DNA from: Flavobacterium sp. Root935
Lineage (GTDB): Bacteria > Bacteroidota > Bacteroidia > Flavobacteriales > Flavobacteriaceae
Direction of reading: 5' to 3'
NCBI RefSeq assembly: GCF_001429295.1
Contig: NZ_LMJL01000012.1
Span: 1,144,949 to 1,208,948 of the forward strand
Length of the DNA: 64,000 nucleotides
Position 1 is the stretch's first letter. Each line of letters opens with the position of its first letter. The notes under the pieces are model-generated. The model searched no databases. It was given only the letters and a program-made list of their open reading frames with translations, and had not been told where the DNA came from. Positions 40,780 to 49,407 of the stretch are shown in pieces. A program made the translations under genes and the position numbers.

Positions 40780-41451
40780 ATGATAAATAACGAAGATTTT
40801 TTAGACGAAATAGGTGACAGTCATTTCAGCAGTAACGCCAAAAACCCTTTAAGAGAAGATGCTTTTGACTTAACTGATGAAGAAAAAATAGAAAAAATAA
40901 AAAAAGATGTCGAAAACATTCTACAAACTCTTGGAATGGATTTAACAGACGACAGCATTAAAGGAACTCCAAATCGAGTTGCAAAGATGTTTGTTAAGGA
41001 GATTTTTGGAGGTCTTAATCCTGCAAAACAGCCAAAAGCTTCTACTTTTGACAATAATTATAAATACGGTGAAATGTTAGTAGAAAAAAACATTACTGTT
41101 TATTCTACCTGCGAACACCATTTACTTCCAATTATCGGACGCGCTCACGTGGCTTATATCTCAAGCGGAAGAGTTATTGGTTTATCTAAGATGAATCGTA
41201 TTGTTGAATATTATGCTAAAAGACCTCAGGTTCAAGAGCGTTTAACAATGCAGATTGTACAAGAACTTCAAAAAGCTTTAGGAACAGAAGATGTTGCCTG
41301 CGTTATCGATGCAAAACATCTTTGTGTAAATTCGCGTGGAATTAAAGATATTGAAAGCAGTACTGTAACTTCTGAATTCGGAGGAAAATTCAAAGATCCA
41401 CAAACGAAGAGAGAATTTTTAGATTATATAAAACTAGACACTCAGTTCTAA
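40780..41451 (+). CDS. folE: GTP cyclohydrolase I, 223 aa
   Basis: Converts GTP to 7,8-dihydroneopterin triphosphate, the first step of folate (and queuosine precursor) synthesis. Zinc ligands are in STCEHHLLPIIG (Cys and His) and the later Cys of KHLCVNSRGIKD. KMNRIVEYYAKRPQVQERLT is the standard FolE signature. An N-terminal acidic extension of about 45 residues is present, as in other Bacteroidota enzymes. It lies before cysS, yidD and lgt on the same strand, but a 129-bp gap carrying a structured repeat separates it from cysS. Confidence 0.96.
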   Translation: MINNEDFLDEIGDSHFSSNAKNPLREDAFDLTDEEKIEKIKKDVENILQTLGMDLTDDSIKGTPNRVAKMFVKEIFGGLNPAKQPKASTFDNNYKYGEMLVEKNITVYSTCEHHLLPIIGRAHVAYISSGRVIGLSKMNRIVEYYAKRPQVQERLTMQIVQELQKALGTEDVACVIDAKHLCVNSRGIKDIESSTVTSEFGGKFKDPQTKREFLDYIKLDTQF

Positions 41452-41482
41452 TTTTATACAATAATTCTATTATATTTATGGT

Positions 41483-41558
41483 CTAGCCCTGATAGAAGCG
41501 GCATCCTTTTGTGGTGGGGTTCACCACAAAAGATATAGCGAATAGCAGGATTAGCTAC
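41483..41558 (+). repeat. Dispersed structured repeat TAGCCCTGATAGAAG, copy 2
   Basis: Starts TAGCCCTGATAGAAGCGG, carries a perfect 11-bp stem CTTTTGTGGTG/CACCACAAAAG around a short G/T-rich loop, then AGATATAGCGAATAGCAGG and TTAGCTA. CCTG/CAGG and TAGC/GCTA can pair at the base. Copy 1 is at 4483-4570 on the other strand. Between folE and cysS. Confidence 0.75.
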
Positions 41559-41580
41559 TAAAAAACATTAATAAACAATT

Positions 41581-43062
41581 ATGCCGTTATACAATACACA
41601 ACCGCTGAAAATATACAATTCGCTTTCTGGCGAAAAAGAAGATTTCAAACCAATCCATGAAGGAAACGTTGGAATGTATGTTTGTGGTCCTACGGTATAT
41701 AGCAATGTTCACCTAGGCAATGTGAGAACTTTTATGTCTTTTGACGTAATCTTCAGATATTTTCTGCATTTAGATTATAAAGTTCGCTACGTTAGAAACA
41801 TTACCGATGTTGGGCATATCGTAGATGATGTCGATGAAGGTGAAGATAAAATTGCAAAAAAAGCCCGTTTAGAACAATTAGAACCAATGGAGGTTGTACA
41901 GCGCTATACTGTAGATTTCCATAACATTCTAAAAGCTTTTAACTTTTTACCGCCAAGTATTGAGCCTACAGCGACTGGACATATTATTGAGCAGATTGAA
42001 ATCATCAAAAAAATTATTGATAAAGGCATTGGTTATGTTGCCAACGGATCGGTATATTTTGATGTTGTAAAATACAATGAAACCAATAATTACGGCATTC
42101 TAAGCGGTAGAAATATCGATGATATGCTTGCAAACACGAGAGATCTTGACGGACAATCTGACAAAAGAAACCCTCAGGATTTTGCACTTTGGAAGAAAGC
42201 AGAACCAGAACATATCATGAGATGGCCTTCGCCTTGGAGTGATGGTTTTCCAGGCTGGCATCTTGAATGTACTGCTATGAGTACCAAATATCTTGGAAAT
42301 CATTTTGACATTCACGGAGGCGGAATGGATTTAAAATTCCCTCACCACGAATGTGAAATTGCTCAAAATGAAGCTTGTACTGGCCAATCTCCTGTAAATT
42401 ACTGGATGCATGCTAATATGCTGACTTTAAACGGAAAGAAAATGGCTAAATCGACTGGAAATAATATTTTACCAGGCGAAATTCTTAGCGGAGAAAATAA
42501 CATTCTAAGCAAACCATTTTCTGCTTCTGTAACTCGTTTTTTCATGCTTCAGGCACATTACAGAAGTATTTTAGATTTTTCTGATGATGCGATTGTTGCT
42601 GCAGAAAAAGGATACAAAAGATTGATGGAAGCAGTTGATGCTTTACCAAGTATTACTGCAGGAAACACAAGTTCTATAGATTTCGCAGCATGGAAACAGC
42701 TTTGCTATGACGCAATGAATGACGATTTCAACACACCAATTTTAATCGCTCAGTTGTTTGAAGCCGTTCGTTATATCAACTTATTAAAAGATGGTAAAGA
42801 AACTATTTCTGCAAATGATTTAGCAGATTTTACAACCGCTATAAATGCTTTTGTATTTGATGTTTTAGGACTTAGCGATGAGAAAAGTGCTGAAGGAGAC
42901 AATGATAAATTAGAAGGAGTAGTTAATATGCTTATCGCAATGAGAAATCAGGCGAGAGCAGATAAAAACTTTGCCCTTTCTGACCAGATTAGAGATCAAT
43001 TAATTGCTTTAGGAATACAATTAAAAGACGGAAAAGAAGGAACATCTTTTAGCATTCAGTAA
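41581..43062 (+). CDS. cysS: Cysteine-tRNA ligase, 493 aa
   Basis: Class I synthetase that charges tRNA-Cys. The HIGH-equivalent is HLGN at residues 44-47 (GPTVYSNVHLGNVRTF), and KMSKS appears as GKKMAKSTGNNI. Zinc-site elements are CGPTVY, WHLECTAMS, and HHECEIAQNE. The N-terminal LKIYNSLSGEKEDF and the C-terminal helical domain are standard for the family, and the length is normal. Followed by yidD and lgt at short spacing on the same strand, so a shared transcript is likely. No upstream T-box. Confidence 0.97.
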   Translation: MPLYNTQPLKIYNSLSGEKEDFKPIHEGNVGMYVCGPTVYSNVHLGNVRTFMSFDVIFRYFLHLDYKVRYVRNITDVGHIVDDVDEGEDKIAKKARLEQLEPMEVVQRYTVDFHNILKAFNFLPPSIEPTATGHIIEQIEIIKKIIDKGIGYVANGSVYFDVVKYNETNNYGILSGRNIDDMLANTRDLDGQSDKRNPQDFALWKKAEPEHIMRWPSPWSDGFPGWHLECTAMSTKYLGNHFDIHGGGMDLKFPHHECEIAQNEACTGQSPVNYWMHANMLTLNGKKMAKSTGNNILPGEILSGENNILSKPFSASVTRFFMLQAHYRSILDFSDDAIVAAEKGYKRLMEAVDALPSITAGNTSSIDFAAWKQLCYDAMNDDFNTPILIAQLFEAVRYINLLKDGKETISANDLADFTTAINAFVFDVLGLSDEKSAEGDNDKLEGVVNMLIAMRNQARADKNFALSDQIRDQLIALGIQLKDGKEGTSFSIQ

Positions 43063-43147
43063 AGAAATTAAAACTTTGGATGTAACAAAATTCTTTTAAA
43101 GACAACAAATAGAAGTCTGGAAAAACTAGACAATAAGTATTGATAAA

Positions 43148-43396
43148 ATGTTATCCAAAATTCTAATATATCCATTTGTACTCTTGGTTCGTTTTTATCA
43201 AACGGCAATTTCTCCGTTTACACCGGCGTCCTGCAGATTTGAACCTACATGTTCGACTTACATGATCCAAGCTTTGCAGACTCATGGATTATTCTACGGC
43301 GGATTTTTAGGAGTAAAACGTATTTTAAGCTGTCATCCTTGGGGAAGAAGCGGTTACGATCCTGTACCAGAAAAGAAATGCAATCATAAACATTAA
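43148..43396 (+). CDS. yidD: Membrane protein insertion efficiency factor YidD, 82 aa
   Basis: A small peripheral membrane protein that aids YidC-dependent insertion. All family landmarks are present: FYQTAISPFTPASCRFEPTC near the start, the CSTYMIQALQTHG helix, and CHPWGRSGYDPVP at the end. The three conserved cysteines are retained. Start chosen at the ATG before an amphipathic helix (MLSKILIYPFVLLVRFY). It lies 85 bp after cysS and 61 bp before lgt. Confidence 0.96.
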   Translation: MLSKILIYPFVLLVRFYQTAISPFTPASCRFEPTCSTYMIQALQTHGLFYGGFLGVKRILSCHPWGRSGYDPVPEKKCNHKH

Positions 43397-43457
43397 CCTT
43401 TTATAAAACGGTACTTTACATTAAATATTTATTTTTACAATATATAAAACATTTTAC

Positions 43458-44390
43458 ATGACACACGCCTTAAATTTTGTTTGGAATCCCTCAGAAGGAA
43501 TCAATTTAGGATTTTTTATGATTCGTTATTACAGCTTAATGTTTGTAATTGCTTTTCTTTTAGGATGGTTCTTAATGAAAAAGATTTTCGAAAGAGAAAA
43601 CGAATCACTAGAAAAATTAGATTCATTATTTGTTTGGACTGTTCTTGCAACTTTAATTGGTGCGCGTTTAGGACATGTTTTCTTTTACGATTGGGAATAT
43701 TTCAGAAACCATTTACTAGAGATTTTCCTTCCTTTTAGATTCGAACCAAAATTCGAATTCACAGGTTTCCAAGGATTAGCGAGTCATGGTGCAGCAATTG
43801 CTATTATTGTTGCTATGTATTATTATAGTAAAAAGATTCTAAAACGTCCTTTATTATGGATTTTAGACCGTATAGTAATTCCTGTTGCCAGTGGAGCTAT
43901 TTTTGTTCGTTTAGGTAATTTCTTCAACTCAGAAATTATTGGTAACGAAACCACATCTGCATTTGGAATCCGTTTTTTACATGATAAATTCAGTAAAAAT
44001 GAAGCTGTACAAAAAACTGGAATTACCGATCCTGTAGAAGCCTACAATGCAATTGCTACAAATCCGAAATTTGCTGATTTATTAGCTCAGGTTCCAGCAA
44101 GACATCCTGCACAATTATACGAAGGGTTCTCTTATATTTTTGTCTTTGCAATTTTGTACTTCTTATACTGGAAAACAAATACTAGACTTAAATCTGGTTA
44201 TTTATTCGGATTGTTTTTAGTTCTTTTATTTGTTGTTCGATTTGTTGTTGAATTTGTAAAACAAAGCCAAGGCGGTATAGAAGAAGATTTAGGTTATTTT
44301 TCAACAGGACAATGGCTGAGTATCCCATTCATAATCATTGGACTTTTCTTCATAATTAGAGCACAAAGAAATCCTCTTGCAGAATCATAA
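43458..44390 (+). CDS. lgt: Prolipoprotein diacylglyceryl transferase, 310 aa
   Basis: Transfers diacylglycerol from phosphatidylglycerol to the lipobox Cys of prolipoproteins in the inner membrane. Seven hydrophobic helices are visible. Signature parts are IRYYSLMFVIAFLLGWFL, LIGARLGHVFFYDWEYF, GLASHGAAIAII and VRLGNFFNSEIIGNETT (the Lgt signature with Arg, Asn and Glu), and the ARHPAQLYEGFSYI segment. A somewhat longer loop (NEAVQKTGITDPVEAYNA) is typical for Bacteroidota Lgt. It serves the numerous lipoproteins in this window. Ends at the bidirectional terminator at 44409-44446. Confidence 0.97.
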   Translation: MTHALNFVWNPSEGINLGFFMIRYYSLMFVIAFLLGWFLMKKIFERENESLEKLDSLFVWTVLATLIGARLGHVFFYDWEYFRNHLLEIFLPFRFEPKFEFTGFQGLASHGAAIAIIVAMYYYSKKILKRPLLWILDRIVIPVASGAIFVRLGNFFNSEIIGNETTSAFGIRFLHDKFSKNEAVQKTGITDPVEAYNAIATNPKFADLLAQVPARHPAQLYEGFSYIFVFAILYFLYWKTNTRLKSGYLFGLFLVLLFVVRFVVEFVKQSQGGIEEDLGYFSTGQWLSIPFIIIGLFFIIRAQRNPLAES

Positions 44391-44408
44391 TAATTTTACA
44401 TTATATCA

Positions 44409-44446
44409 AAACGCCCAATATCTAAGATATTGGGCGTTTATTTTTT
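44409..44446. terminator. Bidirectional terminator between lgt and the PagL-like gene
   Basis: AAACGCCCAATATCT/AGATATTGGGCGTTT, a perfect 15-bp stem, T run on both strands. Confidence 0.92.
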
Positions 44447-45089
44447 ATAATTTATACGAAATACCAAACTCAATATTCTTTGTATTATAGCCCGCATTTG
44501 AGCTTCCTAAACCTGCATTTGATACATGTCGCAAACTCGGACGAATATCAATCTGAAATTGATCATAAGCAGCCGTAAAACCAACAGCCAAAACATCTGC
44601 AAAAGCAAAACCTTTAGACATACGCTCAGTTTCTGTATCTGTTATCATTGGTCCAATACTTCCTAAAACGTAACAGGAGAATATTTTTCCGATTGGCTTT
44701 CTCACCATAAAGCCCAAATTAAGAACATATTCGTGAACGTTTTTCAATTGCATATACTCCACTCTTTTCTCTTCAAAATTTGGCGTCTCCGGCTTTACGA
44801 AATATAAATTCAATAACTGATGTTTTCCAAAATTTATTTCTGGCTGTACTAAAATATCATATTCAAAATTTCGAGTTTTCTTAAGCCGATAATACAATTG
44901 CGCTTTATAAAAATGATTGGTAAAAGTATAATCGGTATTATTGAATTCGCTTCCGAAACCATAACTCATTCCTATTCTAAAGTCACTGCTTTTCTGCTGA
45001 GCATTGATATGCAATACAGCAAACAAAAGAACTACCGAGAATATTCTTTTTCTACTCATAAATAGGATTTGGATCTGAGATACAAACAT
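44445..45089 (-). CDS. Acyloxyacyl hydrolase, PagL-like lipid A deacylase, 214 aa
   Basis: An outer-membrane barrel that in known PagL proteins removes the 3-O acyl chain of lipid A. A signal peptide (VLLFAVLHINAQQ) precedes a barrel with YKAQLYYRLKK, FEYDILVQPEINF, YVLGSIGPMIT and the strand RHVSNAGLGSSNAGYNTKN, in which the family's catalytic His-Ser pair is expected (RHxSNAG), then a final aromatic strand EFGISYKL. The start may be internal, at the Met near MSRKRIFSVV, giving a cleaner signal peptide. It sits between lgt and secDF on the minus strand. Activity is inferred from the conserved motif. Confidence 0.8.
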   Translation of the reverse strand: MFVSQIQILFMSRKRIFSVVLLFAVLHINAQQKSSDFRIGMSYGFGSEFNNTDYTFTNHFYKAQLYYRLKKTRNFEYDILVQPEINFGKHQLLNLYFVKPETPNFEEKRVEYMQLKNVHEYVLNLGFMVRKPIGKIFSCYVLGSIGPMITDTETERMSKGFAFADVLAVGFTAAYDQFQIDIRPSLRHVSNAGLGSSNAGYNTKNIEFGISYKL

Positions 45090-45121
45090 AAAAAAAAGAT
45101 CCAGTTTTCACTGGATCTTTC
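45090..45121 (-). terminator. Terminator of secDF
   Basis: AAAGATCCAGT/ACTGGATCTTT, 11-bp stem with a 4-nt loop, followed on the minus strand by seven T's. Confidence 0.88.
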
Positions 45122-45143
45122 TTATTTTAAAAACAAAGTTTAA

Positions 45144-48134
45144 TTACGCTTTGTTGTGTTTGTCTTCGATTGTATGCTTCTCATCTTTAGAAATTGTATC
45201 AACCAATACTGGAGTAGCAATAAATAATGAAGAATAAGTACCTACAATAATACCAATTAACATAGCAAAGATAAATCCTCTAATTGATTCTCCACCAAAA
45301 ATAAACATTGTTAATAATACAATGATCATCATTAATGAAGTATTCAACGTTCTTGATAATGTAGTATTAATAGAAGCGTTTACGATATCTTCGAAACTAC
45401 CTTTACGGTTTCCAATGATAAACTCTCTCACCCTGTCAAATACAATTACAGTATCATTCATAGAATAACCGATTACAGTTAAAATCGCAGCGATAAAGTG
45501 CTGATCCATTTCCATGTGGAATGGCATGAATTTGTAGCATAAAGAGTAAATTCCTAATACGAAGATCACGTCATGCGCAACAGCTGCAATCGCACCTAAT
45601 GAATACTGCCATTTACGGAAAGAAACCATTAAGTATAAGAAAATAACTGCCATCGCACCAAGAACTGCCCAGTATGAGTTAGTTTTAATATCCTCAGAGA
45701 TAGAAGCTCCAACTTTAGAAGCTTGTAATACACCTACTCTTTTTCCATCAAATGAATTGATGAATTTATCGTAAGTAGTATTTGGGAAATATTTCTGTAA
45801 AGAAGCATATAATTTTTGGTTCACTTCTTCATCAATAGCAACACCATCTTCTTTAATTTTATATTTAGTAGTGATTTTCAATTGATCATCATCACCTAAA
45901 ATTTTAGCCTCAACCGGAGTTCCAAAAGCAGCAGATAGTTCATCTGAAACTGCAGTAGCATCTACAGGTTTTTCAAATTTAACTTGGAAAGTTCTACCTC
46001 CAACAAAATCAACACCTTCATCTAATCCGTTCACGAAGAAGATAGAAATTAAACTTACTACAACTACAATTGAAGAGAAGATGTAAGTGAATTTTTTAAT
46101 CTTGATAAAGTCAAAATGGAAATTAGTAAACCAGTTTTTAGTAATATTTGTAGAGAAAGTTAAATCTCCTTTTCCTGCAATATTTCTATCAATAAAGATT
46201 CTAGCAATAAAGATTGATGTAAACAATGAAGTTACAATACCAATTAATAATGTTAAAGCGAAACCTTTAATAGGACCTGTTCCAAAAATGAATAAGATAG
46301 CTCCAGTTAAAACGTGAGTAACGTTAGCATCAATAATAGAACGCATTGCACCGTGCCATCCGTAAGAAGCTGCAACTGCTTCAGAAAGTGATTTTCCTTC
46401 ACGTAATTCCTCTTTTGCTCTTTCGTATATAATAATGTTAGCATCTACCGCTGTACCTAATGTTAACACGATACCTGCAATACCTGGTAATGTCAATACA
46501 AAACCAAAACTTGCCATAATTCCGAATAAGAAAAGTAAGTTTAATAATAAAGCAAGGTTTGCATACCATCCAGCTTTACCATAATAGAATACCATCCAAA
46601 CGCAAACTAATAAGAATCCTAATATAGAAGAAATTGTACCTGCATCAATAGCTGCCTGTCCTAAAGATGGACCAACAACAGTTGATTGAATAATATCTGC
46701 AGAAGCTGGTAATTTACCTGCGTTTAAAACGTTAGCTAAATCTTTAGTTTCAGCAACATCAAATGAACCTGTAATTTCAGATCTTCCTCCAGCAATAGGA
46801 CCACTTGTTACACCTGGAGCAGAATATACGATATCATCTAAAACAATAGCGATATAACTTTTTTGAGCGAATGCTCTACCTGTTAACTCTTCCCAAACTT
46901 TAGCACCTTGGCTGTTCATCTGCATAGAAACTGCAGGTTTACCCATCTGGTCAAAAGTATCTTTTGCATCAGTAACAACACCACCGCTCATTGCTGGGTT
47001 ATTGTCTCTGTTTCCTTTTAAAGCATATAATTCAACAACTTCAATATCTTTAGCACTTGCTAAATCTTTTGCTTTTTGATCTTTTATAGTAGTTGGTTTA
47101 CTCCAAACAAATTTTGCATAATGCTGGTCAGCAGCCAATAAAACTCTAATCTCTGGTCTTTTAAAATAAGCATTGATAGTAGCAGTATCTTTTGGTGCGA
47201 AGTAACCTAAAACTGGTCCACCACCTTGCCCTACAATTTTATCAAATAAAGGATTATTTCCTTTTTTAGTATCAGCAGAATCTTTAGCATCTGTTAATAA
47301 AGCATTCAATGAATCTTTAACAACAGTTTTAGTTTCAGTTTTCTTAACTTCAGTTTTCTTTAAAGCTTCGTTAGCTGCAACTAAGAAATTACCAATTTCT
47401 TCAACTTTATAAGTTTCCCAGAACTCTAATTGAGCTTTTCCACCTAATAATTTTTTAATTCTATCAACATCTTTAGCACCTGGAAGCTCTACTAAGATTC
47501 TTCCTGTTTCTCCTAATTTTTGGATGTTTGGCTGTGTTACACCAAATTTATCAATACGCTCTCTTAATACTTTAAAAGCACTTTCTACAGACTCATCAAC
47601 TTTTCTTTTGATAACTTTTTGAACCTGTGCGTCAGACATTTGAAAATCTACACCACCTTCTCCTTGAAGACTTCTGTTAGCAAAGATATCTGGAGAAGCT
47701 AATTTTACGCTTCCTTTTGAGTTTGCATCAAAAGCTTCAAAAAACTTATTTAAATATGTTTTGTTACCTTCTAAATTTGCAGATGCATCAGCTAATGATT
47801 TATTAAAAACTGGATTTTTAGAATTATTAGCTAAACCTTTTAAAACATCTTTAATAGAAATTTGAAGAATAACGTTGATTCCTCCTTCTAAGTCAAGACC
47901 TTTATTAAGCTGCTTATTTTTCACTTCGTTATAAGTGAAATCAGTAAAACCAAGATTTAATACTTTCTCTTTACCAATAGAATCTAAATATTTCAGCTCC
48001 TTATCAGGATTATCTCCTGCAAAAGCTTTAGCTTCACTTTTGACACCATTTGCCACAAAAGTGAATGATAGTTGGTAAATACTCACCAATGCAAATAGAA
48101 TTGCGAAAAATTTAATAAGTCCTTTATTCTGCAT
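45144..48134 (-). CDS. secDF: SecDF fused protein-export membrane protein, 996 aa
   Basis: Proton-driven accessory of the Sec translocon. The SecD half (about 1-640) has the N-terminal helix, the LNKGLDLEGGINVILQ signature, the P1 periplasmic region (RIDKFGVTQPNIQKLGETGRILVELPG) and the AIVLDDIVYSAPGVTSGPIAGG segment, then six helices with LGTAVDANIIIYERAKEELREG. The SecF half begins near residue 660 (FDFIKIKKF) with DEGVDFVGGRTFQVKF and ends with helices containing IGYSMNDTVIVFDRVRE. Fusion of SecD and SecF is normal in Bacteroidota. The long P1 insert (NNPLFDKIVGQGG) is also typical. Single gene with its own terminator. Confidence 0.97.
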   Translation of the reverse strand: MQNKGLIKFFAILFALVSIYQLSFTFVANGVKSEAKAFAGDNPDKELKYLDSIGKEKVLNLGFTDFTYNEVKNKQLNKGLDLEGGINVILQISIKDVLKGLANNSKNPVFNKSLADASANLEGNKTYLNKFFEAFDANSKGSVKLASPDIFANRSLQGEGGVDFQMSDAQVQKVIKRKVDESVESAFKVLRERIDKFGVTQPNIQKLGETGRILVELPGAKDVDRIKKLLGGKAQLEFWETYKVEEIGNFLVAANEALKKTEVKKTETKTVVKDSLNALLTDAKDSADTKKGNNPLFDKIVGQGGGPVLGYFAPKDTATINAYFKRPEIRVLLAADQHYAKFVWSKPTTIKDQKAKDLASAKDIEVVELYALKGNRDNNPAMSGGVVTDAKDTFDQMGKPAVSMQMNSQGAKVWEELTGRAFAQKSYIAIVLDDIVYSAPGVTSGPIAGGRSEITGSFDVAETKDLANVLNAGKLPASADIIQSTVVGPSLGQAAIDAGTISSILGFLLVCVWMVFYYGKAGWYANLALLLNLLFLFGIMASFGFVLTLPGIAGIVLTLGTAVDANIIIYERAKEELREGKSLSEAVAASYGWHGAMRSIIDANVTHVLTGAILFIFGTGPIKGFALTLLIGIVTSLFTSIFIARIFIDRNIAGKGDLTFSTNITKNWFTNFHFDFIKIKKFTYIFSSIVVVVSLISIFFVNGLDEGVDFVGGRTFQVKFEKPVDATAVSDELSAAFGTPVEAKILGDDDQLKITTKYKIKEDGVAIDEEVNQKLYASLQKYFPNTTYDKFINSFDGKRVGVLQASKVGASISEDIKTNSYWAVLGAMAVIFLYLMVSFRKWQYSLGAIAAVAHDVIFVLGIYSLCYKFMPFHMEMDQHFIAAILTVIGYSMNDTVIVFDRVREFIIGNRKGSFEDIVNASINTTLSRTLNTSLMMIIVLLTMFIFGGESIRGFIFAMLIGIIVGTYSSLFIATPVLVDTISKDEKHTIEDKHNKA

Positions 48135-48311
48135 TATTACTAAAAATTAATTATGTTTTATTTTTGTTTTTGTTTTAAAGTCCCATAAAATAAGCCCTGA
48201 CATGATTTTTTAAAACAAAAATACGAGATCACGAATTACCAATTTTTTTTTAAACCGAGCAAATATATAATTAACGAAAATATTAACCAATTTATTTATT
48301 AATTAATCTCA

Positions 48312-48340
48312 AAAAAAAAGCTGCAAAAGTGCAGCCTTTT
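48312..48340 (-). terminator. Terminator of mdh
   Basis: GCTGCA/TGCAGC stem with an AAAG loop; on the minus strand it is preceded by AAAAGG and followed by nine T's. Confidence 0.75.
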
Positions 48341-48359
48341 CTCTTTTTTGCCGTTTTTA

Positions 48360-49295
48360 TTATACTAAAATCGTTTTTAGAGCATCATTCATACTTCGAA
48401 CTGCATCTGCACTTTTAGCAAATAATGCTTTTTCCTGATCGTTTAGGTTAATATCTAAAATTTCTTCTACTCCGTTTTTACCAATTATACATGGCACTCC
48501 TATACATATATCATTTTGACCATATTCTCCTTCTACGAAAACAGAACATGCAATCATTTTCTTTTGATCATTCAAAATACTATCTACCAAATAGGCTACA
48601 GAAGCTCCAGGTGCGTACCACGCAGAAGTTCCCAATAAACCTGTAAGAGTTGCACCTCCTACCATAGTGTCTGCTGCTACTTTTTGCAATACTTCTTCTG
48701 AAAGAAATTCTGACACTGGAATTCCATTGTAAGATGCCAAACGAGTTAGCGGAATCATAGTTGTATCACCATGCCCTCCAATTACCATTGCTGAAATATC
48801 ATTTGCAGGTTTATCTAAAGCTAATGAAAGATATGTTCTAAAACGAGAACTATCCAAAGCCCCGCCCATTCCTATAATTCTATTTTTTGGAAGACCAGTC
48901 GCTTTTAAAGCCAAATACGTCATAGTATCCATCGGATTCGAAACTACAACAATTATTGTATCGGGAGAATATTTTAATACATTTTCAGCAACTGTTTTAA
49001 CAATTCCTGCATTTATACCAATTAATTCTTCTCTTGTCATTCCTGGTTTTCTTGGAATTCCTGATGTAATTACTACCACATCACTTCCAGCAGTTTTAGA
49101 ATAATCGTTGGTAACGCCAGATACTTTAGTATTAAAACCAGTATTTGTCGCGCATTGTGTAATATCCAATGCTTTACCTTCGGCAAAACCTTCTTTAATA
49201 TCCAACAATACTACTTCGCTGGCAATTCCTCTATAAGAAATAACATCAGCACATGTAGCTCCAACATTTCCTGCTCCTACAATGGTAACTTTCAT
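48360..49295 (-). CDS. mdh: Malate dehydrogenase, LDH-like type, 311 aa
   Basis: Oxidises malate to oxaloacetate with NAD+ in the TCA cycle. The NAD-binding Rossmann motif is MKVTIVGAGNVGATCAD with the acidic residue in VVLLDIKEGF that favours NAD. The substrate-binding GIPRKPGMTREELI carries the two Arg of MDH, and the catalytic His is in MVIGGHGDTTMIPLTR. The length and IIGMGGALDSSRFR are typical of the LDH-like (MDH type 3) group. Lies between secDF and gyrB on the same strand, separated by repeats and a terminator, so probably transcribed alone. Confidence 0.96.
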   Translation of the reverse strand: MKVTIVGAGNVGATCADVISYRGIASEVVLLDIKEGFAEGKALDITQCATNTGFNTKVSGVTNDYSKTAGSDVVVITSGIPRKPGMTREELIGINAGIVKTVAENVLKYSPDTIIVVVSNPMDTMTYLALKATGLPKNRIIGMGGALDSSRFRTYLSLALDKPANDISAMVIGGHGDTTMIPLTRLASYNGIPVSEFLSEEVLQKVAADTMVGGATLTGLLGTSAWYAPGASVAYLVDSILNDQKKMIACSVFVEGEYGQNDICIGVPCIIGKNGVEEILDINLNDQEKALFAKSADAVRSMNDALKTILV

Positions 49296-49344
49296 ATTTT
49301 ATACTTTATCGGTTATTAATTATTTGTCTATCCCTAAAAAAGAC

Positions 49345-49387
49345 AATTCGTTTAATTGTCTAGTAAATTTAAACAATTAAACGAATT
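49345..49387. repeat. 15-bp inverted repeat AATTCGTTTAATTGT
   Basis: AATTCGTTTAATTGT (49345-49359) is exactly complementary to ACAATTAAACGAATT (49373-49387), with a 13-nt loop. Same word family as the valS leader repeat at 30671-30795. It may end gyrB or regulate mdh. Confidence 0.6.
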
Positions 49388-49407
49388 GAAATTATTAATT
49401 TTTTATT

